Part shown: positions 35,701 through 47,479 of the stretch, piece after piece | Numbering within the stretch: position 1 is the stretch's first letter | Layout of the letters: each line of letters begins with the position of its first letter | Origin: Polytrichum commune | Lineage: Eukaryota; Streptophyta; Polytrichopsida; Polytrichales; Polytrichaceae | Length of the DNA: 64,000 bases | Direction of reading: 5' to 3' | NCBI GenBank assembly: GCA_950295325.1 | Contig: OX485804.1 | Coordinates: 37,872,429-37,936,428, forward strand | Position numbers and translations under genes: made by a program | The notes under the pieces: model-generated | The model's input: only the letters and a program-made list of their open reading frames with translations | The model's database searches: none | What the model was told of the DNA's origin: nothing

Positions 35701-38700
35701 TCTGATTTTTAGAAAAAAATTACTTGGGTGCCCAATGTAGCACCCAAGTGCTTGACAAACTTGTGCCAATTTTTGCTATGAAATGTTCTGAAACTCCAAA
35801 GCGAGAAATGTCAATGAGAAATGGGTGGTCGAAAGTGATCTAGATGGTGAGTTTGACCAATTCGCAGAATTTTGGAGACTTTTTAGGAGTTTACAGGTTC
35901 TGAAGACGGATGTTAAATTCTGTGGGCTGCTTCCTGTTATCCATGTCTACCCAATGTTGATTCCATTTGATTAGAAAGGGTGAGCCAAGGGTCTCACAAG
36001 GCTTCAAACAATTTTGACCATATTGTGCTCATAAACTTACCAGTCTAGAGTAAAATTTTCAGTGCATATTCTATGTCTTCCAACCTCATGTATGCACCTT
36101 TCTCATTGAGCTACATCCTCAAGACAAAAACCTTGAATGTGGTTTTTAACTAACCTGCATTTCAGCCTTCATCTTCATGAGCATAGTAGCACTTTCATAG
36201 TGCAGCTCTTTAGCTTGGAATATAAGGGCCGACATCTTACGCATGATTGGCTCGGCTTCCTCCCACAGAATTGGATGGCCTTGAGTAGAACTCTAATGTA
36301 ATAACATGAATACAAAAAGACAATTAGATTGTGAACTCCAACAATGGTAAAAATAAATAAAAATGTACAGACCCTGTGAAGTCGGATCCGTGGAACATTT
36401 GGATTTGTGCAGTTTCTACCCTATTTGCAAGATTCTGTAGGAAATGACTTCTGGCACTCTAAGTTTTTTTGGATCCTCAAGAAAGGGGTGAGGATTTACC
36501 TGGGTAATAAGCTGCTGTGCTGCCCGAATTTGAGCACTAAGATGCCAAGCGAGTTGCAAGTTATTATTCTCTTTAGAAATCACTGCGTAGGATTTGCATA
36601 AAGAAATTTTATCTTCAAGCTGCCTCGGAATAGAATCAAGACGAAGGGCCTTGTCTGCTAAGCCAGTACCATCTAGTCCTTTCGAAGCCTGCTCAGTACA
36701 AGAGGGGAAATTTTAATTGCAATTTCGAATTTTTAATACATAATACTGAGGGTTGATAATACCTAAACATTAAAAAGCAAACATCCAAAGTCTGTGCCCT
36801 TATCTGCATTCGACCAAACTTAAAGCTTAAAGACTTTACTTTGATATCCATCTAGTACACCCACTTTTTGTGACATTAAACTTTTATATTCCACAAAAAT
36901 ATGCATCCTGCTGATTGCGTGAAATTTCCTCCTCACAGAGACTCACCGCATATTTCATGCTGCTACTTGAATGCAATAGGAGACCAAGAACCATGATGAG
37001 AAGCCCTGCACCACAAGCACACACCTCCAGTAAGAAATCTCAAACAAAGCTTATAAGACCACAGGCTGGCAGCCTCAGGACCTGTAGAACCAGGAAAAAA
37101 CAGCACAGCATGAATGTTAAGACTCAGGTGATATAAAAACTTGCTGACTTCAGGCCTGGCTTTTGTACACACATGGATTCTACAATCATCACTGGTGTCT
37201 CCTTGTCTGAAATATATCCTTGTAAGTATCAACATTGTCAAAAAACGCCCACAAAATTAAAATCAGGATTGTTAAGTCAATTTAAAGCATTTAGAATTAC
37301 ATACCGAATACAAAGCAAACAAAAGAAAGCAACCAAAAACTAGAATGAAATGGAGAACAAATCATAGGGAACAGGGGCGTAAACAAATCGTTGTATACCG
37401 TTTAATTTTTACTGACATGTCTGCTATTACAGGGCGTATGACACATAACCTTCTAGACAGGGCTTAAACAAGGTCAGAGTGACAACCTCCACATTACCAG
37501 AATCCAAGAAAGAATAATGTGGACAACTGGTGACTGGTCACACACACTGGTAATACTAGTGATAAAATACACACGATCGCTTGAACTCACCACGATTTCA
37601 AACAGATAAATCTGTGTAGGGGGAAAATAACCCAAACCTTGCCTAAAACTTGCCTAAAACTTGCCTAAAACCTGCTGTCTATGGATTAAACAAGGTTGCA
37701 AGTTAACCCAGGATGCTGATAAGGGTATCCCTTGACACCTCCAGAAACTACAGGCATAACATTGTAAAAGAAGCTCACCTGAGAGTCCCTCTTAGAGCAA
37801 TCACACACCAAAATTCTGACCAGGCACAATGGGAAGTAAAAAAAGACAAATATAAGAGAAACAATAAGTCTCTGCAGAAGGATATAATCTGACTTCATTT
37901 GCCTAAAACTTGTTGTCCATGGATTGCACATGGTTGCAAATTAACCCAAGATGCTAATTAGGGTTTCTGTTGATACCTAGAGATAAGTAACTGCCACCTC
38001 CAGAAAAAGTGCAAAAGAAGCTCACTCACACTCACAGGAGACTAATAGGACACCCAAATTCCCCCGAAATGGGAAGAAAACCACCAGAAAACATACTGAA
38101 AACCATCATCTATCTCAATGCTGGAGAGTGGAAATTATTGAGGCACACCTGCAATGAGGATAAGAGGGAGGCAGAAAAGGGGAATTCCTCTTCTTAAGGA
38201 AGAAGAATTCCTGCGGGATTCGCCAAGCTTCCTGTGCCTCTGTTGCTGTGGGGAAGGACTGGGGCTGTTGTACAATAATAACCCACTCCTCACAGGATTC
38301 TCCTTTGCTGCCTTCATCGCACTCAGGCTCACAAACAGCTCATTCTTCTTTTCTACCATCCTGATGCCTTTTCTCTGTATGTGTATAGCTACAACAACAA
38401 AAACATCATATATGCTGATGAGGAAGAGGAAGCTAAAATCTCCTTGTGAATCCTGCCATCATCCACACTTTGCTCCTTAAAAACTGTTTTGAACTCTCTT
38501 CCCCCCTGTTCTGAAAAACCAAGAGATGATGATGATGTCTCTGCACCCAAGAATCCTCGCTTTTGCTGAGCTACAACAACAAATACATCATATATGCTGA
38601 TGATGAAGAGGAAGCGAAAAAAATCCATGTGAATCTTGCCATCATCCACTCTCTACTCCTTATGAATTGTTTTTGAGATGCCTGTTGCTCTATTCCCCCT

Positions 38701-39259
38701 GTTATAAAAACCCAACAGATGATGATGAGGTCTCTGCACCTAATCCTCCTCGCTCTTGTTATTCCTCTGTCTGTGTGTGAGACACAACATCAAAATATAT
38801 CATGTATGCAGATGATGCTGAAGAGGAAGCAAGAATCTCCATGCGAAGCCTGCCCTCTGAGTAGATTCTCTGCTCCTTACTCACTGTTTTAAGCTGCTTG
38901 TTGCTCTCTTCCCCGAGTTGTGAAAACCCAAGAGATGATCATCATCATGTCTCTGCACCGAATCCTCCTCGCTCTTGCTAAACCCTGCATCATCCATCAC
39001 TTGTCCATCGCATCGCATCACATCAACCTTTCCTGCCCTAATTTTTCTTCCTCGATCTCTTCTCCCCAAAAAAACACAAACCTCAAAAGCCAGTAACTCA
39101 ACCTTCCTCCAAGTTGCCAAGATCTAAGCTGTTGGGATGACACAAAGAGTCCCCGAAACTCTCACGAACCAAAAAAAACACAAAAACGAACTGACCTCCG
39201 TGAGGTGGTGAGCCGCTTTGGATCCTCCGACTCCTCCTACTACTACTGCTGCTGCACAT
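32719..39259 (-). CDS. GAUT11: Alpha-1,4-galacturonosyltransferase, GT8 family (GAUT11-like)
   Basis: Transfers galacturonic acid from UDP-GalA during homogalacturonan (pectin) synthesis in the Golgi (family knowledge). Coding exons on the minus strand: 39259-39196, 37005-36947, 36688-36500, 36292-36155, 34800-34201, 33258-32719. All phases match, giving 529 aa (Arabidopsis GAUT11 is about 537). A short Ser/Arg-rich tail precedes a hydrophobic stretch at about residues 22-33 that would be the type II membrane anchor; it is unusually short. The stem includes AVISKENNNLQLAWHLSAQI and ALEEMANVAAAQ, a pattern I associate with the GAUT11 group. The GT8 domain has VVFLDDDVVVQRDLT (DxD at 355-357), GAVETCLESFHR, ACGWAFGMNVFDL, TLWKLGTLPAGLLTFYG and HYNGNMKPWLKLA. 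It ends in CNFH, followed by a stop. Intron 1 is about 2.2 kb with tandem repeats; intron 4 carries a foldback element. The gene is convergent with the fructokinase, about 2.3 kb apart. Confidence 0.92.
35320..35603. mobile_element. Foldback MITE, family D, in GAUT intron 4
   Basis: The centre TTCGTTGAGGGTCAAACTAT ... ATGAGTTTGGCCCTTAATGAA pairs with itself. The right part TGTATGCAAAACAATCATTGG and GGGGACCAACTACCGACA matches the epimerase-intron copy. The left tip is poorly kept. Confidence 0.6.
37663..38095. repeat. Two-copy tandem duplication in GAUT intron 1
   Basis: Copy 1 is about 37663-37850 and copy 2 about 37901-38095. Both carry CTATGGATTAAACAAGGTTG or its variant CCATGGATTGCACATGGTTG, TTAACCCA(G/A)GATGCT, CACCTCCAGAAA, AAAAGAAGCTCAC and AATGGGAAG. 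Just before copy 1, TTGCCTAAAAC is repeated three to four times (37638-37671). Confidence 0.6.
38388..38985. repeat. Three-copy tandem repeat of about 200 bp in GAUT intron 1
   Basis: Units begin near 38388, 38569 and 38780, with lengths of about 181, 211 and 205. Each has ACAACA..AAACATCATATATGCTGATGA, GAAGAGGAAGC, a TGTGAATCCTGCCATCATCC-like block, TTGCTCTATTCCCCC-like sequence, AGATGATGATGA..TCTCTGCACC and CTCCTCGCTCTTGCT. ORFs crossing them are not conserved between units. Confidence 0.65.
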
Positions 39260-39782
39260 GGTGATGATGCCACCACCATTCCCCAACTTTTTGGCTCAGT
39301 CTAAACCTTTGGAAGTCCACTCGATCGATACCTGAATAATTGAAGTGAAGCTCCCTGAGGTGAGTCTGAGAGTTGTTGTTCGAATTGAGTGAAGGGGCTA
39401 ATAAGTTCTTAGCTGCCCCACAAGAAGCCTGCCTCTCTCCCTCCTGCCTTCCTGCTTCTGGGTGAAGGTGGGCCTGCTTGTGAGTAAGATAAACATAAAG
39501 CAGCTCAAAGTCCATTAAATTGATACTGACGACTCACTTAAAACATAGAAGAAGAAGAAGAAGAAGAAGAAGATTCTGGCTGACAAGCCCATGATCAGTG
39601 ATTAAACTTAAGTGTTCAGAATAGCCGGATTGGCCTGCAATTTAGTGGTGGAGCTTGGAATCATTCCGCAACGTGACCCCTCGATGCTCAATAGTAGGAG
39701 TATCAATCATGGAAAGCATGCCGCAAGCGTGGAGGGCGCTCCGGCCGCCTCCTTTCCCACTAAGCTAAAGCAAGGTAGGGGA

Positions 39783-40137
39783 CACTAAACATCATATTTA
39801 GTGTCACCACCACTAAATTGTCTTGCTCAATACTAATTGTAAACCGCCGTATACTAATGTCACCCACACTAAATTCGAACCCAACACTATTTGTCATTCC
39901 TTGTCAATTTATTAAGGGATTATACATTTACAGCATTGCAATTGTTGTCACTTATCAAGCGATTTTTCATCCAAATTTCAATCATCCATGACAATCTTTC
40001 ATCACGCGTTGCTAACAAGAGGAGGACGTAAGGGTTTGGCCAACGGATCGTCCATGACAGTATTTATAAGCTTATTCATAAGCAGTGTCCTCCGAAAAGT
40101 TGACATAGTGGACATTAAAATATCATATTTAGTGTAG
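39783..40137. mobile_element. ACTAAAT-terminal MITE, family A, copy 2
   Basis: It runs from CACTAAACATCATATTTAGTG to AAATATCATATTTAGTGTAG, about 355 bp, and is similar inside to 3919-4281. It sits about 520 bp upstream of the GAUT start codon (39259), so it may lie in that gene's promoter. An inverted fragment of the same family appears near 57455-57570. Confidence 0.6.
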
Positions 40138-43100
40138 TAATCATGTGTGCCATGCTTACCTTGCTTATATTCGTTGCTCCTTGGTGGGTACTTTACTTTG
40201 TACAAAGGAAGGTTGGAGGTAACCCTTGGCACTTGCTTAGCGTAATGGAGGTAGTTTGCGGAATTATTGTGTGCCTTATATAATCTTCAATGAGCAAGCA
40301 CGCCAAGCGCGTGAGGTTGGTTCACGGGTAGATCACTCTAAGGCATTTTTGTGCACCACGTGCGGCTGGGGGTTTTTTGTTTTGGGGTTATTTACCTTCA
40401 AGGGCTGAATTAAAGCCTCCCTATGATTACTTAAATTTCAAAAGTGGCCCATTTGTTTGCACCCTTCCATTAATTATATTGTCCAAGTCACTGCAATTTT
40501 TTGTACTCTATATTCCTTTTAAGTAATTTTGGATAGACAGAAATCCCAATTATCATCCATCCCCGTGAGTCCTAAATCCATTTACATACCATACTATACA
40601 TACCTTCTAGGATCCTTATCTTCAGCCCCTATATTAATTTTACAAAAAAACAATGGCCCACGTTTTATGTCCATCTAACTTACTTATAATGGGATTGTCT
40701 ACATTTAATGGGCCCTTCATTATTTGGAATTCCTTTATAATTTTTATTTCAAATGATTTTAATCCTCTCTATGTTATGCCGCACGTCGTTTTTAAAATGC
40801 ACTAAGTGATCTACCTGTGGGTTGGTTGAGGTGGAATGCTATAGTACCTAGGCATTTGGAACTTGTAACATAACATTATTCGGTCGGGTTTGGTTTTGGT
40901 ATTTGGCATTTGATAGGGGGATTCCATCATCTTACTTTCATGGGAAGAAGTTGATGTTGGTATGAGCGCACCTCGTGAATAGGGCCACCATGAACAATGT
41001 TTCCAATGAACTAGTGTCGGGATGAATAATGTTGGGGGATATGACTTGGCACCAAGTTGCTATCCAATCACTTTGTCTTTCTCTACCAGTTCATCGATCG
41101 AGTTGAGAGTATAATATTCTACAACAAAATCCATATTGCTCGTCCTTAAAGAGCATGTCCTTGAGGATATATATATATATAGGGTGACATCTTTGTCAAT
41201 GTGCCATCTAGTACACGTTTTTTAACTAAATCTGATAGGAAATGCGATAATGTGTAATTGGCAACAACAAGTCACAAGCTAACTCAACCACAAAGGACAC
41301 CAACTACGAGGGCACATTGGACATGATATTTCAATTTTCACCACTTGAGTTGTGAAGTGAGCATGTATCCCATGCTTTAGAATTTTATGCAATGTTCCCC
41401 CGAATTGCCTTATATGTCTAAGTTTTTTTTCAAGGCTCTACATGTGAGTTCTAAAAAACATTGCAGGATCAAGCGTCATAAGGTGAGCTCTTCAAGATAA
41501 CCTTTTAACATGTAATCAATGGTATTACATATTAGCCCAATATATTTGATGAAATCATTGATTACATATTTGCCATGAAGTTTGTAAGCAAGGGGACCTC
41601 ACACTTCACTTAAGCTACAAACAATTTGGGTCTACGAAAGGGTCAAAGAAGTCTTTATGGACTTTTGTCATCACAAGGACAATGAGAGATGGTTGATGAT
41701 GGGATAGAGAGCTTGCAACCCGCCCCATTTACTTCCCCTCCACTTTGGAGGCAAAATCTCCTTTTTGTACAAACAATGAATTTTTTATTTAAAATGAGAA
41801 TCGGCCGTGAATAAAGCGAGGGTGGCACATGAAGATATGTCTTTACCTAGTGCCGAAGGAATGTAAAAGGATCTTATGTTACCGGAGCCACCTATTTTGG
41901 TTTGACGTAGAGTAATCGAATTCCGAAAGCACATCGCCACGTGTCGTGAACACATTGGTTGCATCCCCCACGGATTCTCACGTGGAATGTACATATCGGC
42001 CCCGTATGAGCCATCCCGGGGCTCAACTATATACTTAGCCCTCTCTTGGTAGTAAAGAAAACCAAAAGCTTGTTGGGTCTCCTACACATCTCTTGTATGA
42101 TGTGTCGAAAGTTATTGAAAGTCACATTGAAAGTTGAATGAGACATTACATGGATCGGTTGAAATATCTTGAACTAAGGTACATGGGGCATGTAACGGAC
42201 ACTTCCAACTCCACATACATTTCTGGCCTTCGGATGGGACATCGAATTGTCTCATCTAATTACAAATATGAGTCATGAAGGTTGTCGTTTCAAGTGTCAA
42301 GATCAGAGTTGAGATGTAAAGTCTATGAGATGCCTAGGTTAAAAAAAAAATCTTTCTCTTTAAGCAATCACATATGTCCTCCTCATCCATGTTGCTCTCC
42401 GAACCATACATGACAATATTTTGTCATGTAACTCTCATTCATAATATTGTAATTGTTAAGATAATTGATTGAATTGACTACAAAACCTAAAATGGTGGAC
42501 CCTTATTTTGAGTCTAAAGTCCAATCTCATTGTAACACGTGTGCTTTTAATGTTTGTTCTTGACCCTTTCTTTCCAAAGGAAACTCCAAGAGCTCTCTAT
42601 CAACAACAACAACAAAACAAAAGCCACCATGGAGGCATTTCATCTCTTCATCTAGGGGGCCCACTCAGCATGGAGATTCATTAATGTTTTGAGAATAGAT
42701 TGGTGTAAGTCTTGTTTGATTTTGCTAGAATTGAAGAAGGACAATGTTATGGAGTTTTTTTGAAGCTCGTAGAAGGTCACTTAGACTTGAAGGAGGAAGC
42801 AGATCGTCTTGCCTTGAATGTTGCCCATTGCAAGGATCAACCATCTTTAGTAGTGTGGGCAACACCTGGAATTTGGCATCCAAGCTCATTGTGAGAGACA
42901 CTCATCATCCGGTCAATGATTTTTGACCAACTCTAGACTAGACATATGAACTCTAAATTTGGAGATTTAAATCCTCGCATATGTGTATTTCTACTCTCAT
43001 TGAACATCCTCATCCATCTTGTCATCAAAAAATCAAAAATATAATAAAAATAAAAATCACTAGATGTCCCAACTTGAGAACTCAAACTTTGCAACTGTAG

Positions 43101-43966
43101 ATCTTCTCAAATTTTGTTGAAACAAAGAGATGTTGCTTCCCGTCCCCTTCGCATATCTTCATAATGGAGTTGACTTTCATGTTCAAGTGGATGATACCAT
43201 AAAATATGTTGGTGATATTGGGTTGAATTGCCCTCAACATCAAGGGTGATATGAAAGTTCCAAGTTCATTGGAATGCACCCTCTAGCATAATAATAAATA
43301 AAAGTAACGTCCGGGTTTCTTTTACCCTGACGTGAATGGGAGCCTGTTCCTCTTTACCGTGATCATGTTTGACCAAGCGTCACCGTAAGGGGTACTTCCT
43401 CCCTCTATCCCTCTAGCAATAAAGGCTCAACTACAAACCTTGCCATATACCACTCAACCATAGATGTTTGCATAAAATTAGTGTTTGATTAGTTCATAAG
43501 GCCCACGTATCTTTTGTGTAGTTCACATAAGGATCGTTATCTATTAGTTCGCCTACTTGTAGCAAGGGACAATGATCTTACCCAAGGCTATACAAAAATA
43601 AAAAATAAAAAATAAAATAACATACAAAGGTGACAGTGCTAATGTGAAAAACTATGAAGGCATGTTAACACTTGTGTGGTGTTAACACTTTAGCACTTAT
43701 TGGGGGGTAGCATAGAGAATTTGTAACAACTTACATGAATAATACTTATGTGATTTTGGAATTAAAACCAACAACACTTATTTAAATAATGGATGAAATT
43801 TCGTAAGATATGAATGTCATCATATATCTAAGCGTAACGGACGAACAAATCTAAAGTAGTTTGAAGAAACTCTTATGTCAAGATCCTATTTCCTTTGAAG
43901 TGTTCGAATGCTTTAGATGAGAGGTGTAACATCAATAGGTCTATGTTCCAAAAATTGTTTCAAGGT
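40138..43966. other. Intergenic, no gene seen
   Basis: AT-rich with small family E fragments near 42450-42560 and 43430-43530. The longest ORFs are under 70 codons and show no motif. Confidence 0.45.
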
Positions 43967-44293
43967 CACTACACAAAATATGATATTTAGTGTTTGATAC
44001 ACTAAATACGAACGCATACACTAATTATCAACAACCCTATGAAAGTAAGTAACATTAAATGTAAACTCAAACACTAAATATCAACTATGGTAATATGTGG
44101 AAGTTACATGTTTGAATTTAGTGTTAGTAAGGATATGAAAAAAATATATAATAAAGAAGGTGGCAGTAGGGAAGGTAGCGGCACATTTATGTCTAACACT
44201 AATTGTCAAAGAATTAAAAATTAGTGTTGAGCATGGTAGGGTGGTAACAACACTAAATATAATCAAACACTAAATATCATATTTAGTGTAGTG
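43967..44293. mobile_element. ACTAAAT-terminal MITE, family B, copy 1
   Basis: 327 bp. It starts CACTACACAAAATATGATAT and ends ATATTTAGTGTAGTG, so the terminal inverted repeats are about 30 bp including the ATTTAGTGTTTGAT inner part. The ACTAAATAT motif recurs subterminally in both orientations, as in CACTA elements. It is nearly the same as 45604-45930 over most of its length. Confidence 0.7.
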
Positions 44294-44564
44294 CAATTTC
44301 AACATTCTTGAAGCATGTTTTATCTTCCACCCCATCACCAATTTGCACATTGTCAACTCCTTCAACAAATTCATTGGCAAGTGCATCATCTCTTTCATTA
44401 ACCACACCTAAAATTTCATCCTCCATAGGTATGTAGGGATTGTTTAGATAAAATTCCAATTCATAATTGATGAACTTATGTGCATTCATAGTGTGTCCAA
44501 GTTCACTCTCTACAAGTACCAATACTAATTGTTCCAATAAGGTGATAGGGTTTAGGGTTAGCAC
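44283..44564 (-). pseudogene. Unidentified coding-like fragment cut off by a MITE
   Basis: About 93 codons are open on the minus strand, directly after a TAA. The first Met would be at MNAHKFINYELEFYLNN. The composition is protein-like and acidic (ILGVVNERDDALANEFVEG). The stop TAA lies inside the terminal repeat of the family B MITE (43967-44293), so the original frame was probably truncated by that insertion. I recognise no family. Confidence 0.25.
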
Positions 44565-45603
44565 TTATGTCAATTTTCATCCAAGTTTTAAAATTTTGTA
44601 GCCTCACTTTCATCCAAATTAACACTTATCAAGGTGAATTCATTGAAGAGGGGAACATAATTTTTACAAATTCTCTTAACAATGAACAATTAACACTTAC
44701 TAGTGTATTTTGTGAATTTTTTTAACGGAGCGCAATTTTTCTTAACACATATGCAATTTAGCGCTTATTGGAGCAACACATATTGAGGGTGGACTGTAGA
44801 GTTCATGGGGCCATTAGGTTTGAATCAACATCATCAACACCCATTTGCATCTCCATCACCAGTGTATTTGTGGGAAAATATAGCCAAAGGAAGGACAATT
44901 TTCAAAAACCTTTTTTTCTTCTTCAAAATTAATACCAATCTCAAAACAAAATCCACCAAGGAAACCATCCATTTCAACCATTTTCATCCATTTTGTTGTT
45001 TGTTATTCCTTTACGATGATCTCATTCAAAATATGGATGAAATTGCTACACTCTTTAATTCATCGGTGCCAGTTGATTGAAAAACCAAAAAATCATCACA
45101 AAGAGGAGATGATAAAAAGGTAGTTGATCACTGCCATTTGTTTGATGCAAATTTTATTTTATTTTATTATTAATAATAATAATATTGGTCTTCTACAACC
45201 AAAGTGGCTACAAACATTCAATGAAATGACATAACATTACTAAGCTAATGAGTTGTGTTCATAGGCCCAATAATAGATTCAAGAATAAAGACTCCGGATG
45301 CCAGAATCCCACTGCTATAGATTGAATTTAAGTCATCAAGACAGTTGAACACAACTCATCAATTGAGTAATGTTATGGACCCTACATAGAGGTAAAATAA
45401 ATAAAAGTATGGGAGACAAATCTCTACATTCCATTGCCTATATTAAAATGTTACCAAATTAGAATTACAACAACAAATTGTGCCCAGATTGGCTACTAGG
45501 TATTGACTATGTAATAGTGCCACACCTACTACAAGGAATAAGTTGCAAAAAAGCCACTGGCTTGCAGTATCATGCAACTCCTCAATGACTGGGGAGAACC
45601 AAC

Positions 45604-45930
45604 CACTACACTAAATAGGATATTTAGTGTTTGATCCACTAAATACAAATACATACACTAAATATCAATAACACTATGAAAGTAAAGTAACATTAAATAT
45701 AAACTCAAACACTAAATATCAACTATGGTAATATGTGGAAGTTACATGTTTGAATTTAGTGTTAGTAAGGATATGGAAAAAATAAAAAAATAAAATAACA
45801 ATGATAAAAAGGAGAATTCTAGCATATCTTCTAACACTAATTGTCAAAAAAATTGAAAATTAGTGTTGAGCAGGGTAGGGTGGTAACAACATTGAATATA
45901 ATCATACACTAAATATTATATTTAGTGTCA
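45604..45930. mobile_element. ACTAAAT-terminal MITE, family B, copy 2 (right end merged with family C)
   Basis: It is highly similar to 43967-44293, for example CAACTATGGTAATATGTGGA and TTAGTGTTAGTAAGGATATG. Its expected ...TTTAGTGTAGTG end is absent; instead the sequence runs through ACTAAATATTATATTTAGTG straight into a family C element. Confidence 0.65.
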
Positions 45931-46127
45931 CTTATTATTTGGAATTACAAAATGCTATATCTATTTACTGTATGTCTCATTTTTTACCAACAAATGTCAA
46001 ATTTGATTGTTCAAACAATATAAAATATTAACAATTTTACTTGGTAAAAATTACATCAAAAGTAAAAAAGATATAGCATTGTAACTCCGAATAGGAAGTG
46101 ATCCCAAATATCATATTTAGTGTCGTT
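45906..46127. mobile_element. ACTAAAT-terminal MITE, family C, copy 1
   Basis: About 220 bp, from CACTAAATATTATATTTAGTG to AAATATCATATTTAGTG. The inner inverted repeat is TTTGGAATTACAAAATGCTATATCT and its inverse near 46065-46095. It is similar throughout to 58493-58717. Confidence 0.65.
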
Positions 46128-46129
46128 AC

Positions 46130-46325
46130 AGATGAACCGGTTGAGTTTGACAAATAACTGGTTTAAGTTCAAAGACTTCATGAAAATTACTCATCATCCT
46201 AGAGGAATCTATGGAATATATCTCAAGTCAATAAAGCAAAACCGGAAGATGTCAACATGTGACCAACTGGACTTGGAAATTCTAGGATATCGGCTGATAG
46301 ATTATGCCCAAAAATCTCCCCGGAC
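46130..46325 (-). repeat. Family G copy, inverted
   Basis: Read on the minus strand it gives the same ordered boxes as 24470-24695 (GATGAACCGGTTGAGTTTGACAAATAACTGG and the CGGGGAGATTTTTGGGCATA end). It abuts the family C MITE on its left. Confidence 0.45.
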
Positions 46326-47479
46326 ACTGCAACTCCCACATGAATGACCTCTCTATCATACTCGCCAATTCCTGTGCCTGGGCTCAGGCTTGTTCCCACA
46401 AACGCTTGACTTGCAAAAATGTGCAACAACAATCATCAGAAAGTAAGTCTCCCAACACTTCCGAGGTGACTGATCATCTGTTATTTCATAATAAGAAACC
46501 CAAGCCTGCTGATTCTGCCAACACCGGAAGTCATGTGTACCTAATATGTTTTGCATGCTGATTGTAAGTACTCACAATGCAGGTTTAACTGTTATAGAAA
46601 AAGGTAACAGGTCAAAGACGAATTCCATTACATCTGAACACATTTTGCAGCAGCCACTTACCACACTAGTGTTGCACTTGGGAGAGATCAAAACATCAAC
46701 ATGGAATTAGGGGAGCTTGTGTAATTCAGAACTGAAACGAAACATTTCATAGATGAGAAAGACAATCTGTTGAAGATCATTTTGTGTCAGGGATGGCAAG
46801 AAAGTTGCAAGATTGTGAGATTGATGAAATACTTCAGAAGGATGAGGAGGTCAAAGTACTCATTGTCAAATTTGCAATGCACCGAGTTCCTTACAGCTTC
46901 TGTGTGAGCCTTCCTGGCCTGCCCAAATTGAAATTTCAGACTCATGCTCTTAACCAGTGAACAAAATGATCATTCATGTGACACCTGGAAACACACTAAA
47001 TCATCCCAAGTTAATCTGCTCTCAGCGTGATTTCTTTTGACATAGTTCTAGTTGTACCCTAACTACTAATAGACTTAATTAATCATAAGGATTCCATCTT
47101 CCCAGGACAGCTTCCCAGTAAATCTTCCCAAGACATACTAGTGATAACATGAAACCCAGGAATGATCTTCAATTATCTAAGTTGTGATCAGGGCTTAAAT
47201 TGAAGCCCTTAAAATTTATGTACAAAAGAAATTTCATATGTTTTTATACACTACTGTCTCTATGAGCTCCCGCTCTTCCTTTGACCCACTTTTTGTGAAT
47301 CAAAGATGGCGGAAAAGAGCTAATCTCCTCAATCAAATTCCAAACTCGCACGATACAAGCTGTCATCAATTAATATTGTACAGAAACCTTTACCTAGCTC
47401 GCAACAAAGATTCTGCTGAGAATGCTTCCTCCTCCAGCTCCTCCTCCTATATACCTTCCAAGAAATCTGTGACTGGGTT
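46326..47479. other. Downstream region of the kinase gene
   Basis: Probable 3' UTR and flank (the gene is on the minus strand). No clear poly(A) signal was picked out. No other gene is seen. Confidence 0.4.
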
